Part shown: one piece after another, positions 1-6,364 of the stretch
Numbering within the stretch: the first letter of the stretch is position 1
Layout: each line of letters begins with the position of its first letter
From: Chitinophagaceae bacterium
GTDB taxonomy: Bacteria > Bacteroidota > Bacteroidia > Chitinophagales > Chitinophagaceae
Length of the DNA stretch: 8,671 nt
Assembly: GCA_947468255.1 (NCBI GenBank)
Contig: CANIMM010000122.1
Span: 1-8,671 of the forward strand
Direction of reading: 5' to 3'
The notes under the pieces: model-generated
The model's database searches: none
Told to the model about the DNA's origin: nothing
Seen by the model: only the letters and a program-made list of their open reading frames with translations
Program-made: the position numbers and the translations under genes

Positions 1-60
1 ACCATTCACCATTCACCATTGACAATTCACCATTGACCATTCACAATTCACAATTCACCA
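1..60. repeat. degenerate 7-bp tandem repeat, truncated by the window edge
   Basis: Eight consecutive 7-bp units fit ATT(C/G)AC(C/A), from base 4 to base 59, preceded by a partial unit (ACC) and followed by the first base or two of another. Unit by unit, position 4 reads C,C,G,C,G,C,C,C and position 7 reads C,C,A,C,C,A,A,C, so the units differ at only these two positions. The array lies outside any convincing gene and continues off the left edge. It resembles the short tandemly repeated heptanucleotides known from intergenic DNA of filamentous cyanobacteria and seen in some Bacteroidota. Its function is unknown. A run of eight C follows at 62-69. Confidence 0.85.
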
Positions 61-106
61 TCCCCCCCCGTTTTAACACAAACAAGGTTTTTTTGCATTT
101 AGCATT

Positions 107-114
107 TATCTTTG
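107..114 (+). promoter_or_regulatory. Bacteroidota -7 box for metF
   Basis: TATCTTTG matches the TAnnTTTG -7 consensus of the primary Bacteroidota sigma factor exactly. It lies 17 bp before the ATG at 132, which implies a leader of only about 10 nt. No good TTTG -33 element is visible 19-21 bp upstream; the nearest TTTTG (91-95) is too close. The short leader leaves no room for a riboswitch. Confidence 0.5.
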
Positions 115-131
115 TTTCCATTAACATACTT

Positions 132-1085
132 ATGAAAATTACAGATCATATTGCCCAGGCAACAAAAACATTGGTTTCATTCGAAATTTTACCACCGCTA
201 AAAGGCAGGACCATCCAGTCTATTTACGACCATTTAGACCCTCTGATGGAGTTTAAACCCTCTTTCATCAATGTCACCTATCACCGAAGTGAAACGATGT
301 TTAAGAAAAAAGCAGACGGCACTTTTGAAAAGGTAGAAGTAAAAAAACGCCCCGGCACGGTAGCCATTTGTGCTGCAATAAAAAACCACTACAATATTGA
401 TACTGTTCCACATTTAATTTGTGGGGGCTTCAATAAAAGTGTTACGGAAGATGCCCTTATTGACCTCAATTTTTTAGGGATCGACAATGTGCTGGTGTTG
501 AGGGGAGATGCAGCAAAAAATGAAACTAATTTTGAACCGGAGCCGGATGGACATGCCTATGCGGTGGATCTTTTAAAGCAGGTGGTAGATCTCAATAATG
601 GAATTTACCAGGAGGAAGATATCAAAAATGGCGGCAAGCCCGATTTCTGCATTGGCACAGCTGGCTATCCCGAAAAACATTTTGAAGCACCCAACTTGCA
701 AACCGATTTATTGCACCTCAAAGAAAAGGTAGATGCAGGTGCCGACTATATCATGACACAAATGTTTTTTGATAACAATAAATTTTATCAGTTTGTAAAA
801 GACTGCAGGGCCATTGGGATTGATGTGCCAATTATTCCTGGACTAAAGCCCATTACCAACAAAAAACAACTCACCATTTTACCCAAAATATTCCATGTAG
901 ATATCCCTACTGATCTTTCGGATGCAATATTAAAAGCCAAAACAGACCAGGATGTAGAAGAGATTGGTACCCAATGGCTGATTCAGCAATCCAAAGAACT
1001 AAAGGAATTTGGTGTGCCGGTATTACACTACTACACGCTGGGAAAACCCAAGGTGATCTACAACGCAGTAAAGGAAATTATATAG
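132..1085 (+). CDS. metF: methylenetetrahydrofolate reductase
   Basis: Flavin-dependent cytosolic enzyme that reduces 5,10-methylene-THF to 5-methyl-THF, the methyl donor for methionine synthesis. The 317-residue product has the usual length for bacterial MetF and reads as one TIM barrel. Visible family motifs are SFEILPP (16-22, with the catalytic Glu at 18), NVTYHRSE (47-54), PHLICGG (93-99), the flavin-binding LRGD (123-126), AGYPEKH (177-183), ITQFFFD-like MTQMFFD (208-214), IIPGLKPI (234-241) and HYYTLGKPK (299-307). The frame stays open upstream to a TTG at 33, but that extension is encoded by the tandem repeat and by promoter-like DNA and has no counterpart in MetF, so ATG 132 is chosen. 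There is no Shine-Dalgarno sequence, as is normal in this phylum. It stands alone: the next gene is convergent, and no metH or metE is in view. Confidence 0.95.
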   Translation: MKITDHIAQATKTLVSFEILPPLKGRTIQSIYDHLDPLMEFKPSFINVTYHRSETMFKKKADGTFEKVEVKKRPGTVAICAAIKNHYNIDTVPHLICGGFNKSVTEDALIDLNFLGIDNVLVLRGDAAKNETNFEPEPDGHAYAVDLLKQVVDLNNGIYQEEDIKNGGKPDFCIGTAGYPEKHFEAPNLQTDLLHLKEKVDAGADYIMTQMFFDNNKFYQFVKDCRAIGIDVPIIPGLKPITNKKQLTILPKIFHVDIPTDLSDAILKAKTDQDVEEIGTQWLIQQSKELKEFGVPVLHYYTLGKPKVIYNAVKEII

Positions 1086-1108
1086 TTGAATTCATATATC
1101 CTGTCAAT

Positions 1109-1145
1109 AAAAAAGCCAACGATATTCAGTGTCATTGGCTTTTTT
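1109..1145. terminator. symmetric rho-independent terminator between convergent genes
   Basis: A perfect 11-bp inverted repeat, AAAAAAGCCAA (1109-1119) and TTGGCTTTTTT (1135-1145), encloses a 15-nt loop that can add two more pairs (G1121-C1133, A1122-T1132) across a C/A mismatch. The A-tract on one arm and T-tract on the other give a GC-containing stem followed by a U-run on either strand. It starts 24 bp after the metF stop and ends 38 bp beyond the stop of the minus-strand gene, so it probably ends both transcripts. Confidence 0.85.
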
Positions 1146-1182
1146 ATTGTCTGCAACAATTCGATTAACTGTATGCTGTCCG

Positions 1183-2628
1183 CTATTTAAGTTTGGTTTT
1201 TGTATCCCACTTCACCAGTAGCAATTCGTGTAATTGTTCGAGTGTTAATTTTTTCCCTATAATGCGTTTTTCTTTATCCAATAGGTAAATGGTGGGTGTA
1301 AGCGTAATGTCATACAACTGCCTGAACCCTGGTTTTTTTGCATCTGCGATGGCTGTTTCCATTTCCTTTGTCTGGTACACATTTGTCCAGTCTGCCATAT
1401 TGTGTTCCCGGATATATTTGGTCCACTCTTTCTTAAGATCTTCTTTGGGATCGCCTGATAATACCGCATACATTTTTACCCCATGCTTTTTCCAGCTGGC
1501 TCTGTAAATGGAATCAAGCCTAGGCAGCTCCGTCTTACAGTGACCACAGGTTGGGTCCCAAAACACCACAATGGTATAATCAGCAGCCAACTTGTATAAA
1601 GGTGCAGGTCTTCCCGCAGTGTCGATCATCTCCAAGTCAGCCGCTTTTAGCCCTATTAAATTTGACATTAACATATAGGCCCTGCGACTAATTGCCTCCT
1701 GCTGTTTTTCGTTGAGCCAACTGGTTAAACCTTTGCTATGATATTTTTCAAAGAGGTGAACCAATATTGCATCCTGGCCCATGTACTTGGGATTCATATA
1801 TTCATCTGTTAGCCAGTTCAACATGAACTTATACACCTCCTGGTTATTTCGTGCAAACAATAATTGATAATCGATCTCTTTGATGATGCTGTCTGACTGG
1901 GGTGAAAGTACTTCCCGATAATATTTTTCAAACTTGGGAAGAAAAAAAGGAGTTCTTATAATTCGGTCATCCATCAGCGTGATGCCATCCCAATAATGCG
2001 CTTTGTAATAATAATAATTTTCCAAAGAGTCATTTCGGGTGACCATTTTTTTATTAAGGCCCTGTGGCTCCTTCATCGCATTTAACAAAACAGCCATCAT
2101 AGAATTGGCATTGTTCTTAACAATCCCTTCACGGTAATCATTTAGCTCTTTGTTCAATTTTAAATAATTTGCCTCATGCAAAGTAGAATCCTTTTTGGTA
2201 GTTGACTTTAGGTATGCCTGTCTTTCCACTTCCATTAATTTACCCTTTACTTCAACATATTGTTGGTATTGCTGAAATAATATATTTTCCTTAGCGCCAG
2301 TTACAACTGTTTTATTGATCAAATCCGTTGTATCCAATTTTATTGAAATTTGTTGTTCCTTATCTACAAAAAAGTCAACCGAAATTCTTTTTCCTGGCAA
2401 AACAATCGCATAAATACCAGGAGGTAGTTTTCTTTTAGCAGTAAATATTGCTGTGCCGTTGCTGCTCACTGCTGCGGAATCTTCAATATTTAGATTTTTG
2501 CCCATGTGATACGTGAGGAAGGCAATTCCGCTTTGGTACTGAGGTGCCTGCAGCGTAACTTTAAAATTTTGTGCCCCGGCTGTAATGCCAACTAAAATGA
2601 TTATCAAAAAACTAAGAAAATGCTTCAT
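1183..2628 (-). CDS. secreted TlpA/ResA-like thiol-disulfide oxidoreductase (DUF4369/DUF5106-type)
   Basis: The 481-residue product begins with a classical signal peptide: MKHF, then a hydrophobic core, with likely cleavage after AGA at 17-19. There is no lipobox Cys, so it is probably periplasmic and soluble. Residues about 21-110 look like the beta-rich DUF4369 domain common before thioredoxin folds in Bacteroidota. Residues about 115-330 are helical and charged, resembling DUF5106. Residues about 332-475 form a TlpA/AhpC-like thioredoxin fold with the redox motif C361-G-H-C364 after FWDPT and the cis-proline in LTPT (Pro445). It probably reduces or isomerises disulfides in envelope proteins; the specific substrate or cytochrome-maturation role cannot be read from sequence. 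The ATG at 2628 is the only sensible start because an in-frame TAA lies 15 bp upstream. It is convergent with metF and divergent from rlmD, so likely monocistronic. Fold assignment is confident; domain names are from recall. Confidence 0.88.
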   Translation of the reverse strand: MKHFLSFLIIILVGITAGAQNFKVTLQAPQYQSGIAFLTYHMGKNLNIEDSAAVSSNGTAIFTAKRKLPPGIYAIVLPGKRISVDFFVDKEQQISIKLDTTDLINKTVVTGAKENILFQQYQQYVEVKGKLMEVERQAYLKSTTKKDSTLHEANYLKLNKELNDYREGIVKNNANSMMAVLLNAMKEPQGLNKKMVTRNDSLENYYYYKAHYWDGITLMDDRIIRTPFFLPKFEKYYREVLSPQSDSIIKEIDYQLLFARNNQEVYKFMLNWLTDEYMNPKYMGQDAILVHLFEKYHSKGLTSWLNEKQQEAISRRAYMLMSNLIGLKAADLEMIDTAGRPAPLYKLAADYTIVVFWDPTCGHCKTELPRLDSIYRASWKKHGVKMYAVLSGDPKEDLKKEWTKYIREHNMADWTNVYQTKEMETAIADAKKPGFRQLYDITLTPTIYLLDKEKRIIGKKLTLEQLHELLLVKWDTKTKLK

Positions 2629-2682
2629 CTGATTATTATATTATTGAATGCTCCTAAACTTGATTGATTTACAACTAGACTG

Positions 2683-2690
2683 TAAAAGTA
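2683..2690 (-). promoter_or_regulatory. candidate -7 box for the TlpA-like gene
   Basis: Read on the minus strand this is TACTTTTA, 7 of the 8 consensus-compatible positions of TAnnTTTG, 54 bp before the ATG. No convincing TTTG lies at the -33 distance. A perfect minus-strand match, TATTTTTG, lies farther away at 2754-2761 and is an alternative that would give a leader of roughly 120 nt. An AGGAG on the minus strand (2651-2655) is 22 nt from the start, too far to act as a normal ribosome-binding site. Confidence 0.25.
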
Positions 2691-2784
2691 TTTAAAAATC
2701 GATGGTTTATTGTCATTTATGCCAATGCCCTCATTAAAATTACAAATCATTAACAAAAATAATAAATCTTTGTTTTCCAATATT

Positions 2785-2794
2785 TGATCGATCA
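2785..2794. promoter_or_regulatory. 10-bp palindrome in the divergent intergenic region
   Basis: TGATCGATCA is its own reverse complement and sits 5 bp upstream of the rlmD -7 box, inside the region a promoter-bound polymerase would cover. That position would suit a repressor or activator site, but the palindrome is short and rich in GATC, so it may be coincidental. Confidence 0.25.
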
Positions 2795-2799
2795 GTCGT

Positions 2800-2807
2800 T
2801 ACTTTTG
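2800..2807 (+). promoter_or_regulatory. -7 box immediately before the rlmD start
   Basis: TACTTTTG matches TAnnTTTG exactly and ends only 4 bp before the GTG start codon at 2812. Transcription normally begins a few bases after this box, so the mRNA would have virtually no 5' leader. The nearest upstream TTTG elements (2769-2772 and 2783-2786) give spacers of 27 and 13 bp, neither ideal, so the -33 element is weak or absent. Confidence 0.45.
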
Positions 2808-2811
2808 TCGA

Positions 2812-4323
2812 GTGAAAAGAAAAAAATATTTACTCGAAAAAATATTGGTAACGGGTTATGCTGCCGAGGGCAAATCGCTTGCCAGACAGGATGGCAAGGT
2901 GATTTTTATTGAAGGGGCCGTTCCGGGCGATGTGGTAGATGTGTTTGTGAGCACCAATAAAAAAGATTATGGCGAAGGAAGGGCCACTCATTTTCATGAA
3001 TATTCAACCCAAAGAACGGAGCCATTCTGCCAACATTTTGGTACCTGTGGAGGTTGCAAATGGCAAATGCTGCCATATCCAAAGCAACTGGAATACAAAC
3101 AACAAGAAGTAGCTCAAAATTTCAGGCGAATTGGAAAAGTGGAATTGCCAGCAATGATGCCCATTGTGGGAGCGGAAGACACGATTCACTATAGAAATAA
3201 ACTAGAGTTCACGTTTAGTAATAAAAGATACCTAACTACAGAAGAGATAAAGACATTGCCGCTTCCGGCACACTTGCTACCCAAAGTATCGGAACAAGCA
3301 CCTATAAACCCTGCAGATACCAATCAACTAGATACTCCACAGGCAACGCCATTGGCTGGAGATGCCGGCAATGGGGGTGCACTGGGTTTTCACGTACCGC
3401 GCATTTTTGACAAGATCATTGAAATAAAGGAATGCTTCCTGATGGATGATGTCAACAACCAGATTCGCAATAGTATTCGATCCTTTGCGCTGGAAAATAA
3501 TTATTCCTATTACGATATCAAACAGCATACCGGCTGGTTGCGGAATATCATTATTCGCTATTGCCATACCGGTGAACTGATGGTCAATATTTGCTTGGGT
3601 TACGAGGATGAGGCCGCTACAAAAAATTTGCTGGATTTTTTATTACAGCAGGTTCCTTCCATTACCAGTTTGCTCTACACGATTAACACCAAATGGAATG
3701 ATACCATTTACGACCTTAGTCCTGTCGTGTACCATGGCAAAGGATTTGTAATTGAAAAGCTGGAAGAATTTTCCTTTAAAATCGGTCCTAAATCCTTTTT
3801 TCAAACCAATACCCTGCAGGCTGAAAAACTGTATACCATCACAAGGGATTTCGCTGGTCTTACCGGAAATGAAATAGTGTATGATCTTTACTGTGGTACA
3901 GGCAGCATTGGCATCTTTGTAAGTAAGTTTGCCAAAAAAATAATTGGCGTGGAGGTGATTGCTGAGGCAATCGAAGATGCAAAAGTAAATGCGGCCCTCA
4001 ACAAGATTGAGCATGCTGAATTTTTTGCAGGTGATGTTATCAAAATATGCGATGACGCTTTTTTTACTACACATGGCCGGCCGGATGTAATTATTACTGA
4101 TCCACCACGGGCGGGCATGCACGAAAAATTGGTAAAGAAACTACTGGAAATAGCCGCTCCTAAAATTGTATATGTAAGTTGCAACACCGCAACACAGGCA
4201 AGGGACCTGGGATTGCTAAGCGAAAAATATAGTGTTGAAAAAATACAGCCGGTAGACATGTTCCCGCATACACATCATATTGAATGTGTGGTGCTGCTGA
4301 AGTTAAAGGGCCCTGGTCAGTAG
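2812..4323 (+). CDS. rlmD: 23S rRNA (uracil-C5)-methyltransferase, RlmD/RumA type
   Basis: SAM-dependent enzyme that makes 5-methyluridine in 23S rRNA (U1939 in E. coli numbering for RlmD). The 503-residue product shows an N-terminal TRAM RNA-binding domain (about 5-62) and four cysteines suited to a [4Fe-4S] cluster (C73, C79, C82 in CX5CX2C, plus C208). A Rossmann methyltransferase domain follows, with FFQTN (329-333), the SAM loop DLYCGTGSIG (358-367), DPPRAG (430-435), the nucleophile C457 in VSCN, and the general-base Glu491 in HHIEC. All catalytic residues are present. The start is a GTG: no other start precedes it in frame, and the product reads MKRKKYLLEKI as expected. Residues about 141-189 are a Pro/Ala/Gly-rich stretch that looks like an insertion. 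Paralogues acting on other uridines exist in the family, so the target site is inferred. Confidence 0.85.
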   Translation: MKRKKYLLEKILVTGYAAEGKSLARQDGKVIFIEGAVPGDVVDVFVSTNKKDYGEGRATHFHEYSTQRTEPFCQHFGTCGGCKWQMLPYPKQLEYKQQEVAQNFRRIGKVELPAMMPIVGAEDTIHYRNKLEFTFSNKRYLTTEEIKTLPLPAHLLPKVSEQAPINPADTNQLDTPQATPLAGDAGNGGALGFHVPRIFDKIIEIKECFLMDDVNNQIRNSIRSFALENNYSYYDIKQHTGWLRNIIIRYCHTGELMVNICLGYEDEAATKNLLDFLLQQVPSITSLLYTINTKWNDTIYDLSPVVYHGKGFVIEKLEEFSFKIGPKSFFQTNTLQAEKLYTITRDFAGLTGNEIVYDLYCGTGSIGIFVSKFAKKIIGVEVIAEAIEDAKVNAALNKIEHAEFFAGDVIKICDDAFFTTHGRPDVIITDPPRAGMHEKLVKKLLEIAAPKIVYVSCNTATQARDLGLLSEKYSVEKIQPVDMFPHTHHIECVVLLKLKGPGQ

Positions 4324-4353
4324 AAAAAGAAAGGGGTATTTTTGGAATGATTC

Positions 4354-4398
4354 GGAGCATACAAAATACATTTTTTTTGCAGGATTCATTTTTGCTCC
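4354..4398 (+). terminator. possible weak hairpin after rlmD
   Basis: GGAGCA (4354-4359) pairs with TGCTCC (4393-4398). Skipping a 3-nt bulge, AAAA (4363-4366) can pair with TTTT (4389-4392). The loop holds a run of eight T (4371-4378), but no clean U-run follows the stem, so termination would be inefficient. It overlaps the candidate promoter of the next gene. This is the best terminator-like structure in the 164-bp gap. Confidence 0.25.
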
Positions 4399-4405
4399 AA
4401 TTTTG
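4376..4405 (+). promoter_or_regulatory. candidate promoter for the rhomboid genes
   Basis: TTTG at 4376-4379 could be the -33 element and CAATTTTG at 4398-4405 a -7 box with one mismatch to TAnnTTTG, separated by 18 bp (19-21 is usual). This would give a leader of about 75 nt before the ATG at 4488. A second near-match, TAAGTTTA (4431-4438), has no partner at the right distance. Confidence 0.3.
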
Positions 4406-4487
4406 TAAATGCTTTCACAATTCCCTGCTATAAGTTTAATAAATCCAATAACAAGTACGAAATTGCAATATAATCAATCAATCAACA

Positions 4488-5186
4488 ATGGCATTTAACA
4501 ATTACGGCAATCGTTTTCAGCAAACTACTCCCATCGTTCTTAATCTGGTGATCATTAATGTATTGGTTTACCTAGCACAAATGGTTACCGGCGGAGACCA
4601 GGAACCAAACGCTGCAGCAGATCTTTTTGCATTGCACCATTATAAGTCTATTTATTTTCAGCCCTATCAAATTGTAACACATATGTTCATGCATGGAGGA
4701 TTTTTTCACCTCCTGTTTAATATGTTTGCCCTATGGATGTTTGGTTCCATGGTGGAAAGGGTTTGGGGTCCAAAAAGATTTTTGATCTTCTATTTTATTT
4801 GCGGACTGAGTGCTGCATTTTTTCAACTGGGATCCTATGCCTATGATTTTTGGCAGTACGACCATCGTGTATTGGGAGAACAATTATATACCCTTTACCA
4901 GGCCAATTTAAGAAACGGCTATACAGTAGGGGCTTCTGGAGCTATCATGGGCATACTTGCAGCCTTTGGGTACTTATTTCCCAATACCGAAATGATCATC
5001 ATCCCCATTCCGGTTCCAGTAAAAGCCAAATGGGCCATTTCAGGAATGATTGCACTCGATGTTTTTGGAGGGGTAGTAAAAGTGCAGGATGATAATATTG
5101 CACATTTTGCCCATGTCGGAGGTGCTGCTGTTGGGTTTTTGCTGGTGCTAATCTGGAATAAAACAAACAAACAAACTTTTTATTAG
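4488..5186 (+). CDS. rhomboid-family intramembrane serine protease (active-site residues intact)
   Basis: Integral inner-membrane protease of 232 residues that should cleave transmembrane segments of other proteins. It consists of the six-helix rhomboid core with almost no extra domain. The catalytic dyad is visible: Ser150 in GASG (148-151) and His209 in AHVGG, within the HxxGxxxG helix motif (209-216). H74 and N78 in HLLFNM correspond to the oxyanion-hole His and Asn of GlpG-type rhomboids. The first membrane segment is about 15-33. The loop between the third and fourth helices (about 114-145) is fairly long and rich in Tyr. The ATG at 4488 puts a short cytosolic tail ahead of helix 1, as expected. 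It ends 56 bp before a second rhomboid gene on the same strand, so the two are probably co-transcribed. Substrates cannot be deduced. Confidence 0.93.
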   Translation: MAFNNYGNRFQQTTPIVLNLVIINVLVYLAQMVTGGDQEPNAAADLFALHHYKSIYFQPYQIVTHMFMHGGFFHLLFNMFALWMFGSMVERVWGPKRFLIFYFICGLSAAFFQLGSYAYDFWQYDHRVLGEQLYTLYQANLRNGYTVGASGAIMGILAAFGYLFPNTEMIIIPIPVPVKAKWAISGMIALDVFGGVVKVQDDNIAHFAHVGGAAVGFLLVLIWNKTNKQTFY

Positions 5187-5242
5187 AATTTAGTAGCTTT
5201 TTGGAAATGGTATTTGTAATTTTATAGTATAACCAAATTTTA

Positions 5243-6175
5243 ATGGGAGAATCAGACAGATATCCGGAATACAAGCGGCCAAAAAAAAGGTTGACGCTTG
5301 GCAATGATGGTAATGCGCTGGTAGCTTTATTCACGCTCAACGTGATCTTCTTTTTACTGCTGATTACCATTCAAGTAGTTTACTTCTTTTTCCAAGCCAA
5401 TGAGGCCGCATTCAATGCTCAAATTGTCCAATATTTTGAAATGCCCGCCCAACTTACCAAATTAAGCGAGCGCCCTTGGACAATCATAACATACATGTTT
5501 AGCCATACCAGTGTCATGCACATTTTGAGCAATATGCTCTGGCTCTGGGCATTTGGTTTTATTTTGCAGGAGCTAACCGGTAATAAAAAACTCATTCCCA
5601 TTTATATTTATGGTGGCTTGGCAGGATCCCTGGCTTTTATTGTAGCCAATTACCTGATTCCCCCATTGCATCCATTCATTGGCAGCGCTTCATTAATTGG
5701 CGCCAATGCAGCCACCATGGCCGTGGCGGTGGCTACTACCACATTGGAACCCCAGTATCGTTTTTTCAGAAATTTAAACGGTGGCATTCCTATTTGGGTG
5801 CTTACTCTTATTTATGTACTCATTGACATTGCGGGTGTAGCCTCTCTAGGTGCTGCCTTTAGCCTTTCTCATCTCTTTGGCGGATTGGCAGGATTTATTT
5901 TTATTTATTTACTGCACAAAAAAATCGATGGAAGTATTTGGATGAACAGCTTATACCATTGGTTCATGCATCTTTTTAACCCCAACAAACCAACTGCTGG
6001 AAATCCTCTAAAAGAAAAAGTTTTTTACAACTCCGGTGGAAGAAAGCCATTCCTAAAAACTTCCAATATCACACAACAACGGGTAGACGAAATTTTGGAT
6101 AAAATCAACCAGCAAGGATATCATTTTTTAACCTCTGAGGAAAAGGATATTTTGAAAAGAGCTGCAGAAGAATAA
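5243..6175 (+). CDS. rhomboid-like membrane protein with Asn at the catalytic serine position; probable pseudoprotease
   Basis: Second, 310-residue rhomboid, directly after the first. The fold signals are kept: HILSN with H93 and N97 (oxyanion positions), and H210 in SHLFGGLAG (HxxGxxxG, 210-217). The serine loop, however, reads IGANAAT (152-158): aligned with VGASGAI of the upstream paralogue, catalytic Ser is replaced by Asn155 and the following Gly by Ala156. The codon is AAT (5705-5707), one transition from the Ser codon AGT. Unless there is a sequencing error, the protein should be proteolytically dead. A cytosolic N-terminal tail rich in Lys/Arg (1-25) precedes helix 1. The soluble tail (about 245-310) ends in RVDEILDKINQQG…LTSEEKDIL, a short helical motif that recurs at the C-terminus of Bacteroidota rhomboids (DUF6576, from recall). 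No promoter stands out in the 56-bp gap, so it is likely transcribed with rhomboid 1. Confidence 0.87.
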   Translation: MGESDRYPEYKRPKKRLTLGNDGNALVALFTLNVIFFLLLITIQVVYFFFQANEAAFNAQIVQYFEMPAQLTKLSERPWTIITYMFSHTSVMHILSNMLWLWAFGFILQELTGNKKLIPIYIYGGLAGSLAFIVANYLIPPLHPFIGSASLIGANAATMAVAVATTTLEPQYRFFRNLNGGIPIWVLTLIYVLIDIAGVASLGAAFSLSHLFGGLAGFIFIYLLHKKIDGSIWMNSLYHWFMHLFNPNKPTAGNPLKEKVFYNSGGRKPFLKTSNITQQRVDEILDKINQQGYHFLTSEEKDILKRAAEE

Positions 6176-6338
6176 TATAATACATAGCTGCACTTTCTCA
6201 TATCGGCGTCGACATCAATTTCTTCAAAAAACCTGGAATATTAGGTAGTACCGCATCGTACAAAAACAGCCACGCACTTATAAGGAAGCAGCAGCATTTC
6301 TAAATAAAGAACTCTTTAAAAATCAACTAGGTATAAAA
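6176..6338. other. intergenic spacer without recognised content
   Basis: Between rhomboid 2 and the EEP gene I see no terminator hairpin, no RNA gene and no complete ORF. One plus-strand frame (about 6181-6303, ending in TAA) stays open for roughly 40 codons but has no ATG, GTG or TTG near its beginning and no recognisable motif; in AT-rich DNA this is not evidence of a gene. It might be decayed sequence. The 3' end leads into the inverted repeat at the EEP start. Confidence 0.4.
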
Positions 6339-6364
6339 GGCATACCCTATCTTTACGGTATGCC
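6339..6364 (+). promoter_or_regulatory. perfect inverted repeat enclosing a -7-like box and spanning the EEP start codon
   Basis: GGCATACC (6339-6346) and GGTATGCC (6357-6364) are perfect 8-bp inverted copies separated by 10 bp. The spacer contains TATCTTTA (6348-6355), 7/8 like the Bacteroidota -7 box, and the right arm contains the ATG at 6360-6362. On DNA this could be an operator over the promoter core. In an RNA that starts farther upstream it would be a hairpin hiding the start codon. The repeat is seen directly; any regulatory role is inference. Confidence 0.4.

Noticed and set aside
33..131. N-terminal extension of MetF by 33 residues from a TTG start
   Set aside because: The extension is encoded by the heptamer repeat, a C-tract and promoter-like DNA, has no MetF similarity, and begins upstream of the likely transcription start. 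ATG 132 gives a normal MetF N-terminus.
70..131. Possible SAM or cobalamin riboswitch upstream of metF
   Set aside because: The likely promoter leaves only about 10 nt of leader, and the upstream DNA is repeat and homopolymer sequence without the needed conserved stems.
3643..4259. Long minus-strand open frames of 159 and 123 codons
   Set aside because: They lie entirely antisense to the well-supported rlmD methyltransferase domain and show no recognisable motif or initiation context.
4850..5370. Open frames of 80-123 codons on both strands over the rhomboid genes
   Set aside because: They are shadows of the two rhomboid coding regions; the rhomboid frames carry the conserved motifs.
6181..6303. 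Roughly 40-codon open stretch between rhomboid 2 and the EEP gene, considered as a small or decayed gene
   Set aside because: There is no usable start codon, no ribosome-binding site and no recognisable protein motif; such a length is expected by chance.
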